From contig OZ038508.1 in assembly GCA_964036315.1 (NCBI GenBank), forward strand, positions 52,725,449 through 52,789,448: 64,000 bases of DNA, written 5' to 3'. This DNA is from Acanthosepion esculentum (lineage: Eukaryota > Mollusca > Cephalopoda > Sepiida > Sepiidae). Both the position numbers and the translations under genes were made by a program. The notes below the pieces were generated by a model, which worked only from the letters and a program-made list of their open reading frames with translations, did no database searches and was not told the DNA's origin. Of this stretch, positions 34,041 to 43,210 are shown one piece after another; position 1 is the stretch's first letter; the number at the start of each line of letters is the position of its first letter.

Positions 34041-34042
<2 letters not shown>
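33911..34042. repeat. Palindrome Q, ~58-bp arms
   Basis: Left arm 33911-33967 and right arm 33985-34042 are reverse complements with about 4 mismatches; the 17-nt centre is itself TA-rich. The arm phrase 'gtgtaacaacaaaatt' ... 'caaatcctgtcac' also occurs singly at about 33663-33705 and partly near 32212, so it is an interspersed family. Confidence 0.85.

Positions 34043-34108
<66 letters not shown>
34043..34108. repeat. (TA)n array
   Basis: Links palindrome Q to SINE-C copy 1. Confidence 0.95.
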
Positions 34109-34109
<1 letters not shown>

Positions 34110-34583
34110 CTGTTCACTTGTATCCGAGGATACCTGTCTACTAGGGTGGCTAGCCAATCCCTATTGCAGACGCTTGCTCAGGCATATTTGTGTTTATTCA
34201 ACATCCAGAGAGCCCACTTGTGGTTTATACTGCAACTATGCTGAGTAGACCTTAGTTACAGTTTCTGGGAAAGAGCGTGTTAGCTAGCATGATCAACAAT
34301 CCTGAACAAAGCCAACACACTCAACCCTTCGGCCACGATGACTTGTGGCTTTGTGCTAGCACAGCTATCGACAACCCCTAAGTGTTTAATCTACCCAATT
34401 TCACTCACAAGGCTTGGGTCAACCCGTGATATGGTTTTCAGGCACTTTCCAAAGGTGCTGCACACTGGGACTGTTCTCTCCAGTCCAATAACATCAAGAA
34501 ATTTTCTTCTGATAAATTACGGTAAGATTCGAATGCTGGCCTCATGTTCAGAATGCAAATGTTCTAACTACTCGACCACATGC

Positions 34584-34592
<9 letters not shown>
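34110..34592 (-). mobile_element. tRNA-headed repeat SINE-C, copy 1
   Basis: The minus-strand start (34592) reads 'gggcatgtggtcgagtagtt' and then 'agcattcgaatctt', A-box and B-box equivalents of a tRNA head. The remaining ~400 bp shares islands with 35096-35567: 'gagcccac' plus 'gtttatactg', and 'ggcactttccaaaggtgct' versus 'gacacttgccaaaggtgcc'. It ends in a (TA)n run. About 480 bp, long for a SINE. Confidence 0.6.

Positions 34593-34633
<41 letters not shown>
34586..34633. repeat. (TA)n array
   Basis: Run abutting the tRNA-like head of SINE-C copy 1. Confidence 0.95.
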
Positions 34634-34636
<3 letters not shown>

Positions 34637-35040
34637 AAATTATTACTTCCAATATTATTTTTAGTGGATATCCATGTTTGAAATATTGAAATAGACAACC
34701 TTTTGTAAATTTTAAACAGTGTGTATTAAGTCTGTTGGTGTGCACACAAGAAAGCTTAATAAACAAACAGCGGGGTTTGAACCTGTGTCCCACATGTTAA
34801 ATGAAACCACATTTTGATTTTGATCTGCTTGCCCACAGAGAGCGTCCAGTAAAAATAACATTTAAAGTGATAAAAATATCAGATTAAGATAAGACTTTTA
34901 ATTTCTTAGAAATATACTTTGGTCAATGGCATAGCCAAAGCCAGCAGTACATACACTAATTTTATATCTTTATGATGTGACCCCCTTAAAATTTGCTTCA
35001 AAATTACGTCTTCAATAGTTGCATGATACACAAGTATATA
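34634..35040. other. No gene recognised
   Basis: AT-rich sequence; nothing recognised. Confidence 0.4.
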
Positions 35041-35042
35041 CA

Positions 35043-35044
<2 letters not shown>

Positions 35045-35103
<59 letters not shown>

Positions 35104-35110
35104 AATAATT
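35045..35110. repeat. (TA)n(AAT)n compound microsatellite
   Basis: (TA)n to about 35089 then (TAA)n, at the 3' end of SINE-C copy 2. Confidence 0.95.
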
Positions 35111-35567
35111 GGCCACTCGATATCGAGGACACCTGTTGCAATGCACAGCTAGCTAGCACATATTGCAACATTTGCACAGGCATTTTTGCAATTTCCCACC
35201 TGGGAAATGCCCACAGAGCCCACCTGCAGTTTATACTGTTATTGGAGTGTGCAGAGCCAATTAACAGTTTTAGAGCGTTGGTGCGAACCCAGCGTGATCA
35301 TAAATGAACAAGGCTGGCCACCTCAACTTGCAATCACGGTGTTTTGTGATAACATGCTAGCTTTGGCCAACGAGGTCTTCCACACAGTTTCCTCTCCCAA
35401 ATTCCCTCACATGGTTTTGGTGGACCCGTGGCTATGGAACAGACACTTGCCAAAGGTGCCCTGTGCTTGGAGTCTGATAGCTGCTGAAATTAATTCCAGC
35501 CAGGATTCGAACTCAGTGCCTCGTGATTCTAAAGCAACGCCTTAGACCACTCAGCCACACAGCCACA
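35096..35567 (-). mobile_element. tRNA-headed repeat SINE-C, copy 2 (tRNA-Leu-like head)
   Basis: The minus strand starts 'gtggctgtgtggctgagtgg' and 'tctaaggcg', with 'gagttcgaatcctgg' as B box; this is close to a class II tRNA such as tRNA-Leu (A box TGGCTGAGTGG). It is not a tRNA gene: no acceptor stem closes it. The downstream body matches SINE-C copy 1 in order. The A/B boxes could support pol III transcription toward lower coordinates. Confidence 0.65.
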
Positions 35568-35571
35568 ATTG

Positions 35572-35685
35572 GTACGGTCAAATCCCGCGGAAAACACCGG
35601 TTCTCGTTCGATCACCGAAGTTAAGCATCGTAGAGCCAGGTCAGTACTTAGATGGGGGACCGCTTGGGAACACCTGGTACTGTAC
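35572..35685 (+). rRNA. 5S rRNA-like sequence (pseudogene or SINE head)
   Basis: About 114 nt aligned by eye to animal 5S rRNA. The internal control region is well kept: 'cgatcaccgaagttaagcat', 'cagtacttagatgggggacc' and 'gcttgggaacacctggtact'. Helix I can still pair: GTACGGT at 35572-35578 with ACTGTAC at 35679-35685. Differences from the canonical sequence cluster in the first 30 nt. There is no T-run terminator; a (TA)n array follows at once. It is better conserved than the SINE-borne 5S heads elsewhere in the window. It lies head to head with SINE-C copy 2. Confidence 0.7.
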
Positions 35686-35686
35686 G

Positions 35687-35688
<2 letters not shown>

Positions 35689-35737
<49 letters not shown>
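35689..35737. repeat. (TA)n array
   Basis: Immediately downstream of the 5S-like sequence. Confidence 0.95.
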
Positions 35738-35739
<2 letters not shown>

Positions 35740-35744
<5 letters not shown>

Positions 35745-36270
35745 GTACTTAGACATACATCCTCATATACTCATGGCTTTTCCTTTGTTAATGAAAAGGG
35801 AATTTTAATCATCAAGTCAAAAATGATAAATGTTAACTTTTTTTATTGGCCTAGATTGTGAAGAGGTAAAGGACTAATTGTAATGATTTACTTTTCTCAT
35901 TGTATGATATGGATGGATGGATGACTAAGCCCATAAAACAAATTGGCCATGCCACTTTTGTCTATCCTGTAATATGTAGTCATAGAATATTTAAGTCAAA
36001 GTCAAGTGTCTATGACATTTTGTATTCAGGACATAACAGCAGACAGGTAAATAAAGATACACACACACATTTACTTATTGTAAAGGAAATATTTTTTATA
36101 CTAAACAATACTACCATTTTCTCCAAAAATTAAGCACTGGAATTTTTTTTAAAGTGGAATCAATATTAATTAATAGAGATCAAGAAGAACTAATAAAGAA
36201 AATGTGCCTCCATCAAAACTTTATTCCCTTTTGTCCTCAGAGAAACTACATTTTGAAAGGGTGCACAATA
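35740..36270. other. No gene recognised
   Basis: AT-rich sequence without recognisable motifs. Confidence 0.4.
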
Positions 36271-36273
36271 TAT

Positions 36274-36595
36274 GTCTATATCTCTGAGATGAGGTATTAT
36301 GATTATTTATATTATCCTCATCTTCATTACCATATTCACAACGTTTCGGCCTTTGTACGCTCCGACCTTCTTCAGGTGGTTGGAATTTCGAGCTAAACCC
36401 TTTATTTCCAGATATCTCTCAGTTATTTCCCTTTAACTCAACTCTCCAAGTTTTTGCTTCACCACTGCTGTAGCCTGGTATTGAACTCTAGCAATGGATC
36501 TAACCAACATCTTTATCCACTGGGCTATGTGTCCTTGAGGACATCTGTGTATGAATTACACATTTTTTTACCAGAGCTTACATTGCAATTTTTTT
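36274..36595 (-). mobile_element. Penelope-type terminal repeat, copy 2 (inverted, upstream of PLE)
   Basis: Minus strand: 'ttgcaatgtaagctctggta', 'attcatacacagatgtcctc', 'aaggac', a degraded tRNA-like head, then the body, the hairpin motif 'cctgaagaaggtcggagcgt' ... 'ggccgaaacgttgtg' (about 36380-36340) and the tail. The first phrases equal the 3' UTR of the adjacent RT element (38505-38640), so this is an inverted copy of that element's end lying upstream of its coding region. Confidence 0.75.
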
Positions 36596-36739
36596 GTTGT
36601 TATTCATTGCTTTTCTCTAGCACTCCTTATTACTGTCAGCACCAGCTGAGTGCCTTTGAGGAGTCAGTACTAAACAAGAGTTCTCAACTTCTCTACATCA
36701 TCATTGCCCGAATTGAGGAAATAACCTTGAACTTCCCTT

Positions 36740-38490
36740 AGGCTCAGGCAAATGAACTAAGATGGAAAATGAGACAGACACTGGAGAAAGTTAAGCCACC
36801 CAAATCAAACATCACAGAATTGGAGAGGCTGGCAATCAGAACCCTACAGAGGAATGAAAACATCATCATACTACCAGCTGACAAAGGCAATGCAACTGTA
36901 GTGATGGACAAACTGGCATATACAGAAAAACTGGAAGACCTCATTAAGAATGGTACCTACAGCAAAGTAAAGAAAGATCCTACAATGCAAACAAAACACA
37001 AACTGTCACAGATCCTAATCAAGAACAAGGACCACTTTGCACCTAAGACATATAGGCAGTTGTCACAGCATTACACCAAACTACCTCACATATATGGTCT
37101 CTCAAAAATTCACAAAGACAGTATTCTGCTCTGTTGATTGTTAGCTACCAAAGTTCTGTGTGCCACCCTCTGAATCACTTCCTAGTAGATATAATCGACC
37201 CATTAAAAGGAGAGTCACCATCATATATCTGGAACTCCACCCACTTTGTGGAAATAATTAAAGATGCTTCCATCCAATCCAACCAGATGGTGAGCCTGGA
37301 CATGGTGAGTTTGTTCACCAAGGTACCCAGGGAGAAGGCACTCTCGGTAGTCAGGGACAGACTGGCCTTGGACTCATCTCTAGGAGAACAGACCAGTCTA
37401 CCAATAGATGACCTGATCAAGATGCTGAATTTCTGTATGCAAAGAACACACTTTGGAATGAGATCAGACATATATTGACAGAGACATATATCAATAGGCT
37501 TAGTAATGTACTCACCATTAACACCAGCAATGGCAAACCTATATATGGAATACTTTGAGGAAATGGCATTAGAAACTACATCACTAAAGCCAACCCTATG
37601 GCTAAGATACATAGATGACACCTTCATACTCTGGCCACATCAGGAAGAAGTTCAGCTACTACTGGACCATGTGAACTCAATAAGATCATTGATACAGTTC
37701 ATAATGGAGAGAGAAAACAACAACAACAACAACACCTTCCTTGATGTACTAATATCTCAAACAGAGCATGGGTTCAAGACATCCATATACCACAAGCCTA
37801 CATTCACTAGACAATACCTCAACCTCAACTCTCACCACCCATACAGTGTAAAGAAAAGGATTGTCTGTTGCTTACAACAAGCAAAAGTCATAAGTGGTGG
37901 CCCAGAGACATATGAACAAGAAATGGACAGTATAAACAGTATCCTACAGCATAATAACTACCCCAGGTACATGACAGCAGCTCTGACAAACTGGGATAGA
38001 AAGGTACAAGAGGATAACAACACTCAGAAAACAGCTTCAGTTCGCCTATCCTATGTGAAGGGATTATCAATAAAAAAAAGAAAAAAAAAATCTGTGGTCC
38101 ATATAACATCAGGACAATCTTCAAAAGTGGTTCAACATTTCACAGACACCTCTGCTGAGTAAGACCCACCCCCATAGAGGAGAACATGACTAAGGACTCT
38201 GTGTATACCATCCTGTGTAACTGTGGTAAGAAATATATAAAGGAGAAACAGGCCACACAAAGGAAAATAGAAAAATTAGGCATAGTTGACCACATATGGA
38301 AGGGAAAAGGAGTTCACCACACCCTGTGGGATGAGGTTGAAAAAATTGACAGAGAACATCACTGGAAAATATGAAAACTTAAGGAATCAGCACATATGCT
38401 AAGCCACAAAAATCTCCTGAGCCAACCAAGCATAGAAATTAATACAATATGGGAACTAGTAATTAGTAGTGCTAGAGAAAAACAATGAAT
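36740..38490 (+). pseudogene. Penelope-like element: reverse transcriptase + GIY-YIG
   Basis: The frame opens mid-protein with 'KPPKSNITELERLAIRTLQR' and 'IIILPADKGNATVVMDK', the N-terminal RT signature of Penelope/Neptune-type elements. RT core: 'VSLDMVSLFTKVP' (motif A, ~37300), 'SPLTPAMANLYMEYFEE' (motif B, ~37510), 'WLRYIDDTFILWPH' (motif C YIDD, ~37600), 'FLDVLISQTEHGFKTSIYHK' (~37735). After a stop at 38160 comes the endonuclease, 'SVYTILCNCGKKYIKEKQAT' (~38200) and 'HTLWDEVEKIDREHHWKI'. The 'YIGETxRxxxxRxxEH' segment is shortened and the catalytic Arg helix is lost. Frame breaks at about 37134, 37478 and 38160. The N-terminus is truncated. Dead copy, though the RT itself is only lightly damaged. 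Confidence 0.9.
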
Positions 38491-38690
38491 AACAACACAA
38501 AAATTGCAATGTAAGGTCTGGTAAAAGAAATTGCAATAATAATAACAAAATATTGCAATATGAGCACTGGTAAAAAAAAAATAGTTGTTATAACATTAGG
38601 TTTATAAGTCCCAGAAATTCATACACACATGTCCTCAAGGACACATCATGGCCCAGGGGATAAAAAAAGTAGTAAAAGGTAGACTGTGTT
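38491..38690 (+). mobile_element. PLE 3' UTR and start of terminal repeat
   Basis: Two to three imperfect repeats of 'ttgcaatgtaaggtctggta' follow the endonuclease end. Then come 'aattcatacacacatgtcct', 'caaggacacatcatggccca' and 'ggggataaa', the beginning of the tRNA-like repeat, cut off after ~50 bp. With 36274-36595 this gives inverted copies of one sequence at both ends of the coding region. Confidence 0.7.
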
Positions 38691-39380
38691 TACAAATTAC
38701 TGTTAACTCATTATTATTAACACCTTATATAAAGAATCTTTAGTCAACAGTTGCATATTAATTTACAAAGTAAGTCTATATGTTTAAACTATTTACTGGT
38801 TTCTTAAAGAAGCTATTTATTTATCAACTATAAATTTATTTTTTTCCATGTAGAAAACTCACAAAGCATATAACTTGTCTAGCATTTTGTTAGATTACCG
38901 CTTCATTTTTTCTTAGGAAATGACAGTCTAATGTACGATATGTATCCATTTACATCTGCTCCTGTTTAATGTCTGTTGCTGCCATTGATTTCAAATCTAC
39001 AGGTCATGACCCTTTTATGAAAAATAATTTCTTCATTTTTGCTTCTTCCCTTAGTTTAAATTTAACGTAGGTCATTTTCAATTGGCTGACCTGAGTAAAG
39101 AACACAAACCTTATAACCACCCCACTCTTTTCTTTTTTCATTAAAAGAGGCTGTGTTTTTCTTTTAAATCTGAATAAATCATTCACTTGTCAGTAATTTA
39201 CAATCACCTGATGAGTTGTGTTGATACGTATTGAAACATGATTGCAATTGTGTAGTGTTTTTGACATGTTTTCAGTGTAATATCATAAAATAAAGAATAT
39301 TGCCCTACTTTGTATTGAGCACTCTTTTAAATCAAATGTTACAAATGTTGGAATTGTATTCTATTCATTCTCATCTTACC
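38691..39380. other. No gene recognised
   Basis: AT-rich. A minus-strand Lys-rich frame of 60 codons (39004-39186) has no known motif. Confidence 0.4.

Positions 39381-39384
<4 letters not shown>

Positions 39385-39433
<49 letters not shown>
39385..39433. repeat. (TA)n array
   Basis: Pure run adjoining a SINE-B tail. Confidence 0.95.
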
Positions 39434-39434
<1 letters not shown>

Positions 39435-39436
<2 letters not shown>

Positions 39437-39560
39437 AGTGACAACCAGTCTGGAAGAAAGAAAAACTCTGAATTCAAAACTATCCTGGAGAGGGTTAACA
39501 TGGTCAGGCTATCTTGCCCAAGAAACTCCACTGCTATTGTGGCAACAGTCCAAGATTCAT
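39435..39560 (+). mobile_element. SINE-B 3' fragment
   Basis: Contains 'tgacaaccagtctgg' ... 'aactctgaattcaaaac', matching the minus strand of 27430-27480. Head and centre are missing. Confidence 0.5.
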
Positions 39561-39671
39561 TTTTACTTTTAATATAAAATCATTTAAAATTCACAATCCA
39601 CATAGAAATCATATAGAAAGCCTAAATTTTTCCATCACCTATGCCATATATGCTGTTTTTATATTTTTTAA

Positions 39672-39684
39672 TGAATTTTGAATG
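39672..39684. repeat. Left 13-bp target-site duplication
   Basis: TGAATTTTGAATG, identical to 40258-40270. It brackets the palindromic insertion. Confidence 0.8.
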
Positions 39685-40257
39685 AGTCTGTCTATATTTC
39701 TGAGATGAGGTATTATGTACAGTATTTACATTATTCGGACTATTGTCCTCATCTTTGTCGCCATATTTGTCACAACGTTTCGGCCGTTGTACGCTCCGGC
39801 CTTCTTCAGGTGGTTGGAATTTCAAACCGAACCCTTTATTTCGATCACTGGGGTAGACTGTTCTAGTTCCACGAGCCATGTTTGATGGATGTCAGTTATC
39901 AGTTATCTCCTGGTAATTTTTCCCTCTGAAAGTTCTCCACTGCCTGAGTCCTTGAGGACACATGGTACGGTGGATAAAGGCGTTGGTTAGATCCAGTAAC
40001 AGACCCAAAGAGTGTGAGTTCAATACCCGGTTTAGGCAGTGGAGAACTTTCAGAGGGAAAAATTACCAGGAGATAACTGATAACTGACATCCATCAAACA
40101 TGGCTCGTGGAACTAGAACAGTCTACCCCAGTGATCGAAATAAAGGGTTCGGTTTGAAATTCCAACCACCTGAAGAAGGCCGGAGCGTACAACGGCCGAA
40201 ACGTTGTGACAAATATGGCGACAAAGATGAGGACAATAGTCCGAATAATGTAAATAC
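39685..40257. mobile_element. Palindromic Penelope-type repeat insertion (two identical arms)
   Basis: The left arm (~39720-39944, minus orientation) and right arm (~40033-40256, plus orientation) are identical over ~224 bp by direct comparison. The ~88-bp centre holds 'gtccttgaggac' and a tRNA-like head with A box 'tggtacggtggataaagg' and B box 'gagttcaatacccgg', oriented with the right arm. Each arm contains 'cctgaagaaggccggagcgt' ... 'cggccgaaacgttgtgac', a hairpin with GGCCG/CGGCC stem. The unit is flanked by a 13-bp target duplication, and its CpGs are intact, so it looks like a recent single insertion event. Confidence 0.85.
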
Positions 40258-40270
40258 TGAATTTTGAATG
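40258..40270. repeat. Right 13-bp target-site duplication
   Basis: TGAATTTTGAATG, identical to 39672-39684. Confidence 0.8.
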
Positions 40271-40484
40271 TTTCAAATGTATAAAGACTATTTAAATGGT
40301 ATTTTATAAATGTTTAAAAACAAAGGTATTTCCAAAAGTTTTTTTTTAATTTCTCCCAAAGGCTATTTTGGGGGATTCTGATCATTCAGGATTTTATAAA
40401 TTCAAGATTTCAAATTTTGTGAGTTTAAATTTCAGAATTTCAATATTTGGGATTTTAAGATTCAGGATTATGATCGACATATAG

Positions 40485-40535
40485 AATGTCATGATTGCCC
40501 ACATCCTGAAGGGGTGCATCACATCGAAGTAGAAG
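40485..40535 (+). mobile_element. RTE-like LINE extreme 3' end
   Basis: Encodes a decayed 'AMIAHILKGxIT' end followed by 'gaagtagaagatgg'; only about 50 bp remains. Confidence 0.5.
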
Positions 40536-40539
40536 ATGG

Positions 40540-40705
40540 TGAAGTCATTTGTCAGGACAATAATTTATTTTTGACAGAGTATTGCGGGTTAAAACTTTGC
40601 TTCATATAAAGTCAATGACATGGTCAATCTAAATTTAAATCCAGTAGAAAATTTATGGTGGAAAATTAAAAAAATGTTCCATGAGAAGGTGCCAGCCACC
40701 AAAGA
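40540..40705 (+). pseudogene. Tc1-like transposase C-terminal relic
   Basis: The frame reads 'LNLNPVENLWWKIKKMFHEK' then 'VPATKENLL', the 'SPDLNPIENLW' block carrying the third catalytic residue and what follows it. The preceding 'VRTIIYF' may be what is left of the second catalytic motif. No ends identified. Confidence 0.7.
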
Positions 40706-40749
40706 AAATCTATTAATGCTCTTGGAGGTTAGCATTAATAGATTTTCTA
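40704..40749. repeat. 18-bp perfect hairpin
   Basis: 'agaaaatctattaatgct' and its exact complement are separated by 10 nt, at the junction between the Tc1 relic and a LINE-A copy. Confidence 0.85.
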
Positions 40750-40754
40750 TTTAT

Positions 40755-41600
40755 TTTGCACCTTCTTGGGTTTTCAAATGACATGAAAGGACAAGATCAT
40801 ATTGAATCAATTGCTAGGTCTGCTACTAGGAAAGTTAGTTCACTGTGTTGTACTAGACAATTTTTCTTGGCAGAAACTATTTTGTACATTCAAAAGTCTA
40901 CCATTCATCAATGCATTGAATATTGCTGCCACATCTGGTTTGGTGCTTCATATGTGATGTAATGGAATAACCTGTCACCCCCATGAGTGACTACACTATA
41001 GGTAGTAACTAACTATAAGTATCTGTAAGTCAACGGACTACAGAGTCTAGCTGGGATCTGTTGAGTACGACTCAGACTTACGTGAGAACTACCAAACTTC
41101 CAATAGTAGCACTCACTACTGGATTGACTTGCGATGACCTTGTGCATAACTGTTACCTTTATTTTTATTGTACTAGTTTTTACAATAAACCTTTACTTAT
41201 TTTATCCACCATGTTTGTCAACTATATATTCCTATTAGCATGAAATATAACAGTATATATTTAGAGATTCTTAATAAAATACAAAGAATCTGTAATGTTT
41301 TTGGTTTTCACTTGGCATTTTGGCTTCTGTCACTTTCCTACCACCATGATGTAGCTTCCCTGTGACTTTTCTATAAATATTTTCAGGGTAATTTTTCTGA
41401 TGAAAAACTTTCTTCTCTCACACTTCTCACTTGTGAAACTCTCTTCCAGCTTCTTGCTTTCCAGTCAACTTGAAAAATTTAAATTAAATTGTCATCTTCT
41501 GTCTTCTTAATTCTTATTCTTTTATTGCTAATGTTTATTCTCTCACCCTCAGTAACCCCTTCCCTTGTTTGGGGGTGAAATGATTAAAAAAAATTACCCA
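40755..41600 (+). pseudogene. LINE-A C-terminal region, split by an LTR-like insertion
   Basis: The left part (to about 40955) encodes 'HIESIARSATRKVSSLCCTR' ... 'CIEYCCHIWFGAS'. The right part (from about 41256) resumes with 'tttagagattcttaataaaa', the next LINE-A sequence, and ends with 'ccttgtttgggggtgaaatg' and an A-run. The gap is exactly the repeat described at 40956-41252. The LINE was therefore in place first. Confidence 0.8.
40956..41252. mobile_element. LTR-like repeat L1 (candidate solo LTR), copy 1
   Basis: About 295 bp beginning TGTAATGGAATAACC and ending near 'aatataaca', interrupting LINE-A. Internal landmarks are 'acggactacag', 'gggatctgttgagta', and 'ttttacaataaacctttact' with an AATAAA signal. 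A second copy lies at 49751-50044. TG...CA ends and a poly(A) signal suggest a solo LTR, but no 4-6-bp duplication is clear. Confidence 0.55.
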
Positions 41601-41974
41601 TTATTCAGGAAAGTTTAAACCACTTTCATACAGGACAATACTCTAAATTAGTGAAAATACAAGCCTGAAAGGATTAAGGCTGTCATAAAAGATTGAAGAA
41701 GTGCAATTAAGTATTAATCCTAATTTGTTTTGTTGATGAGTTCCATAATTTTTTCCTCATTATTGGGTTATTCCATAATATTTTCCTGTACATAGCTTGT
41801 GAAAAGAAATGAAGGATTACTTTAAATAATTTAATCTAGTTGTTTTAAGGCATATTTTATACAACTAGAATGTTCAGCTATTAAATAAAAATGGTTTGTG
41901 TCTTATCTGTGATTAGTTTATTTACTGCCAAATAAAAAATTAAGGTGAATATCCTCTGTGTGTGCTAATTCTAA
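41601..41974. other. No gene recognised
   Basis: AT-rich sequence without recognisable features. Confidence 0.4.
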
Positions 41975-43210
41975 TGCAAAACTCCAGGAGAACAACAATC
42001 TATGCCTTCAGGCTTCAGGCCTCACGTTTCCCACTGACATAAAGTGGAGCAACTATATTGAGTCAATTACTATGTCTGCTCAGTGACATGCAGAGATTCA
42101 GTGATGTTTTGTGTTGCCCGGGGCCAACTCATTGATTGTATGTCCCCAAGACTCAAGTAGTGTGTGGGTGGGTAGAGACTAGGTCCTAAGAAATGTGAGA
42201 AAGGAAGACATTTTAAATATGTAAAAACAGATGAAACATTTATTCAAATTAAATATAAATAAACTAAACTTTTGTTTCACTCTTCAATTGGATGCCCTCC
42301 TGATCTGGATACCTGGGGTTGTCACACCCTCTAATCCTCCCCCAAATTCTGCACGCTACTGTATCTGCTGCAAGGAAGATTGGTTTACTGTGTCATGCCA
42401 AATAATTTTTCTCGCCAGAATCCATCTTGCACATTTATAAACCTACCATCTTGACAAGATCCAGAGAAGAGACTGTAATACAATTGATCCTGACATCTTG
42501 TCTCCAGTCATTCTCTCAACAACATGACATGGTTTACCTCTTTCTGTTCTACAAATATTTTCATGGCAACTGCTCTGATGAGCTTTTTTGCCCTGGTGCC
42601 CCAACTACATTAATTTAAGCATGCTACCAGAGGTTGCAAACAAGAAGGAGGCTTATACTTAATATCAGGAAGAGGCAGCTGAAGTTTCTGGGACACATAA
42701 TGCGGAAGGAGGGCCTGGAGAATCTGATACTCACGGGTCAAACAGAGGGAAAGAGAGACAAGGGAAAATAATGCGTGACATACCTAGTGGATGACAGAAC
42801 ATGGTCTGGGGGAGGAAGCAGAGGGAAGGAACTTGTTGAGGCTGCAAGGGATAAAGGGAGGTGGAGAGCCATGATTGTCTACATCCTGAAAGGACATGGC
42901 ACATGAAAAGAAAAGACTAGATGAGCCACTAGGTTTCATCTTTTCATTGTTGAACTAGCTAGATGCAACTGCTATTTCTACTCTAATAGTTTTTTTCTCA
43001 CACTTCCCACCTGTGGAACTCCCTTCCGATTTTTTGCTACCCTGATAACTACAAACTTTAAAAATTTAAATGCAATGTTAATCGCCATTTTCTGTCTTGT
43101 TGAACTCTGTTCCTTTTTTGACCTTTCCCCAATCCTCCTCATTCTTAGTCTTGTCATTGTCTTTCACTTTCACTCCCTGTAGGCCCTTGTGTTCTAGTGG
43201 CATAATTTTT
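41975..43210 (+). pseudogene. LINE-A copy with two nested insertions
   Basis: LINE-A sequence appears in three pieces: ~41975-42110 ('cccactgacataaagtggag', 'caactatattgagtcaatta'), ~42345-42625 ('gctgcaaggaagattggttt' through 'cccaactacattaatttaag') and ~42925-43205 ('tctaatagttttt' to the 3' tail). An unidentified ~230-bp sequence ('cagtgacatgcagagattca' ...) sits at 42110-42340. An RTE-like 3' fragment sits at 42630-42910. No catalytic RT motifs are present. Confidence 0.7.
42630..42910 (+). mobile_element. RTE-like LINE 3' end nested in LINE-A
   Basis: Encodes 'LILNIRKRQLKFLGHIMRKE' and 'GLENLILTGQTEGKRDKGK', then shifted frames to 'AMIVYILKGHGT'. 3' end 'gacatggcacatgaaaagaa'. Interrupts LINE-A after 'aagcatgctacca'. 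Confidence 0.75.

Noticed and set aside
35490..35565. A genuine tRNA-Leu gene on the minus strand
   Set aside because: A and B boxes are good but no acceptor stem closes and the sequence continues into a ~470-bp repeat also present at 34110-34592; it is a SINE-type head.
35572..35685. A functional 5S rRNA gene
   Set aside because: It is shorter than usual, diverged in the 5' third, lacks a T-run terminator, is not in an array, and sits amid SINE heads; kept only as 5S-like.
39622..40276. A conserved ~60-85-codon frame in the Penelope-type repeat copies (also at 30440)
   Set aside because: It merely reads through conserved repeat DNA, including the hairpin and tRNA-like parts. It appears on either strand of the palindrome and shows no domain or initiation context.
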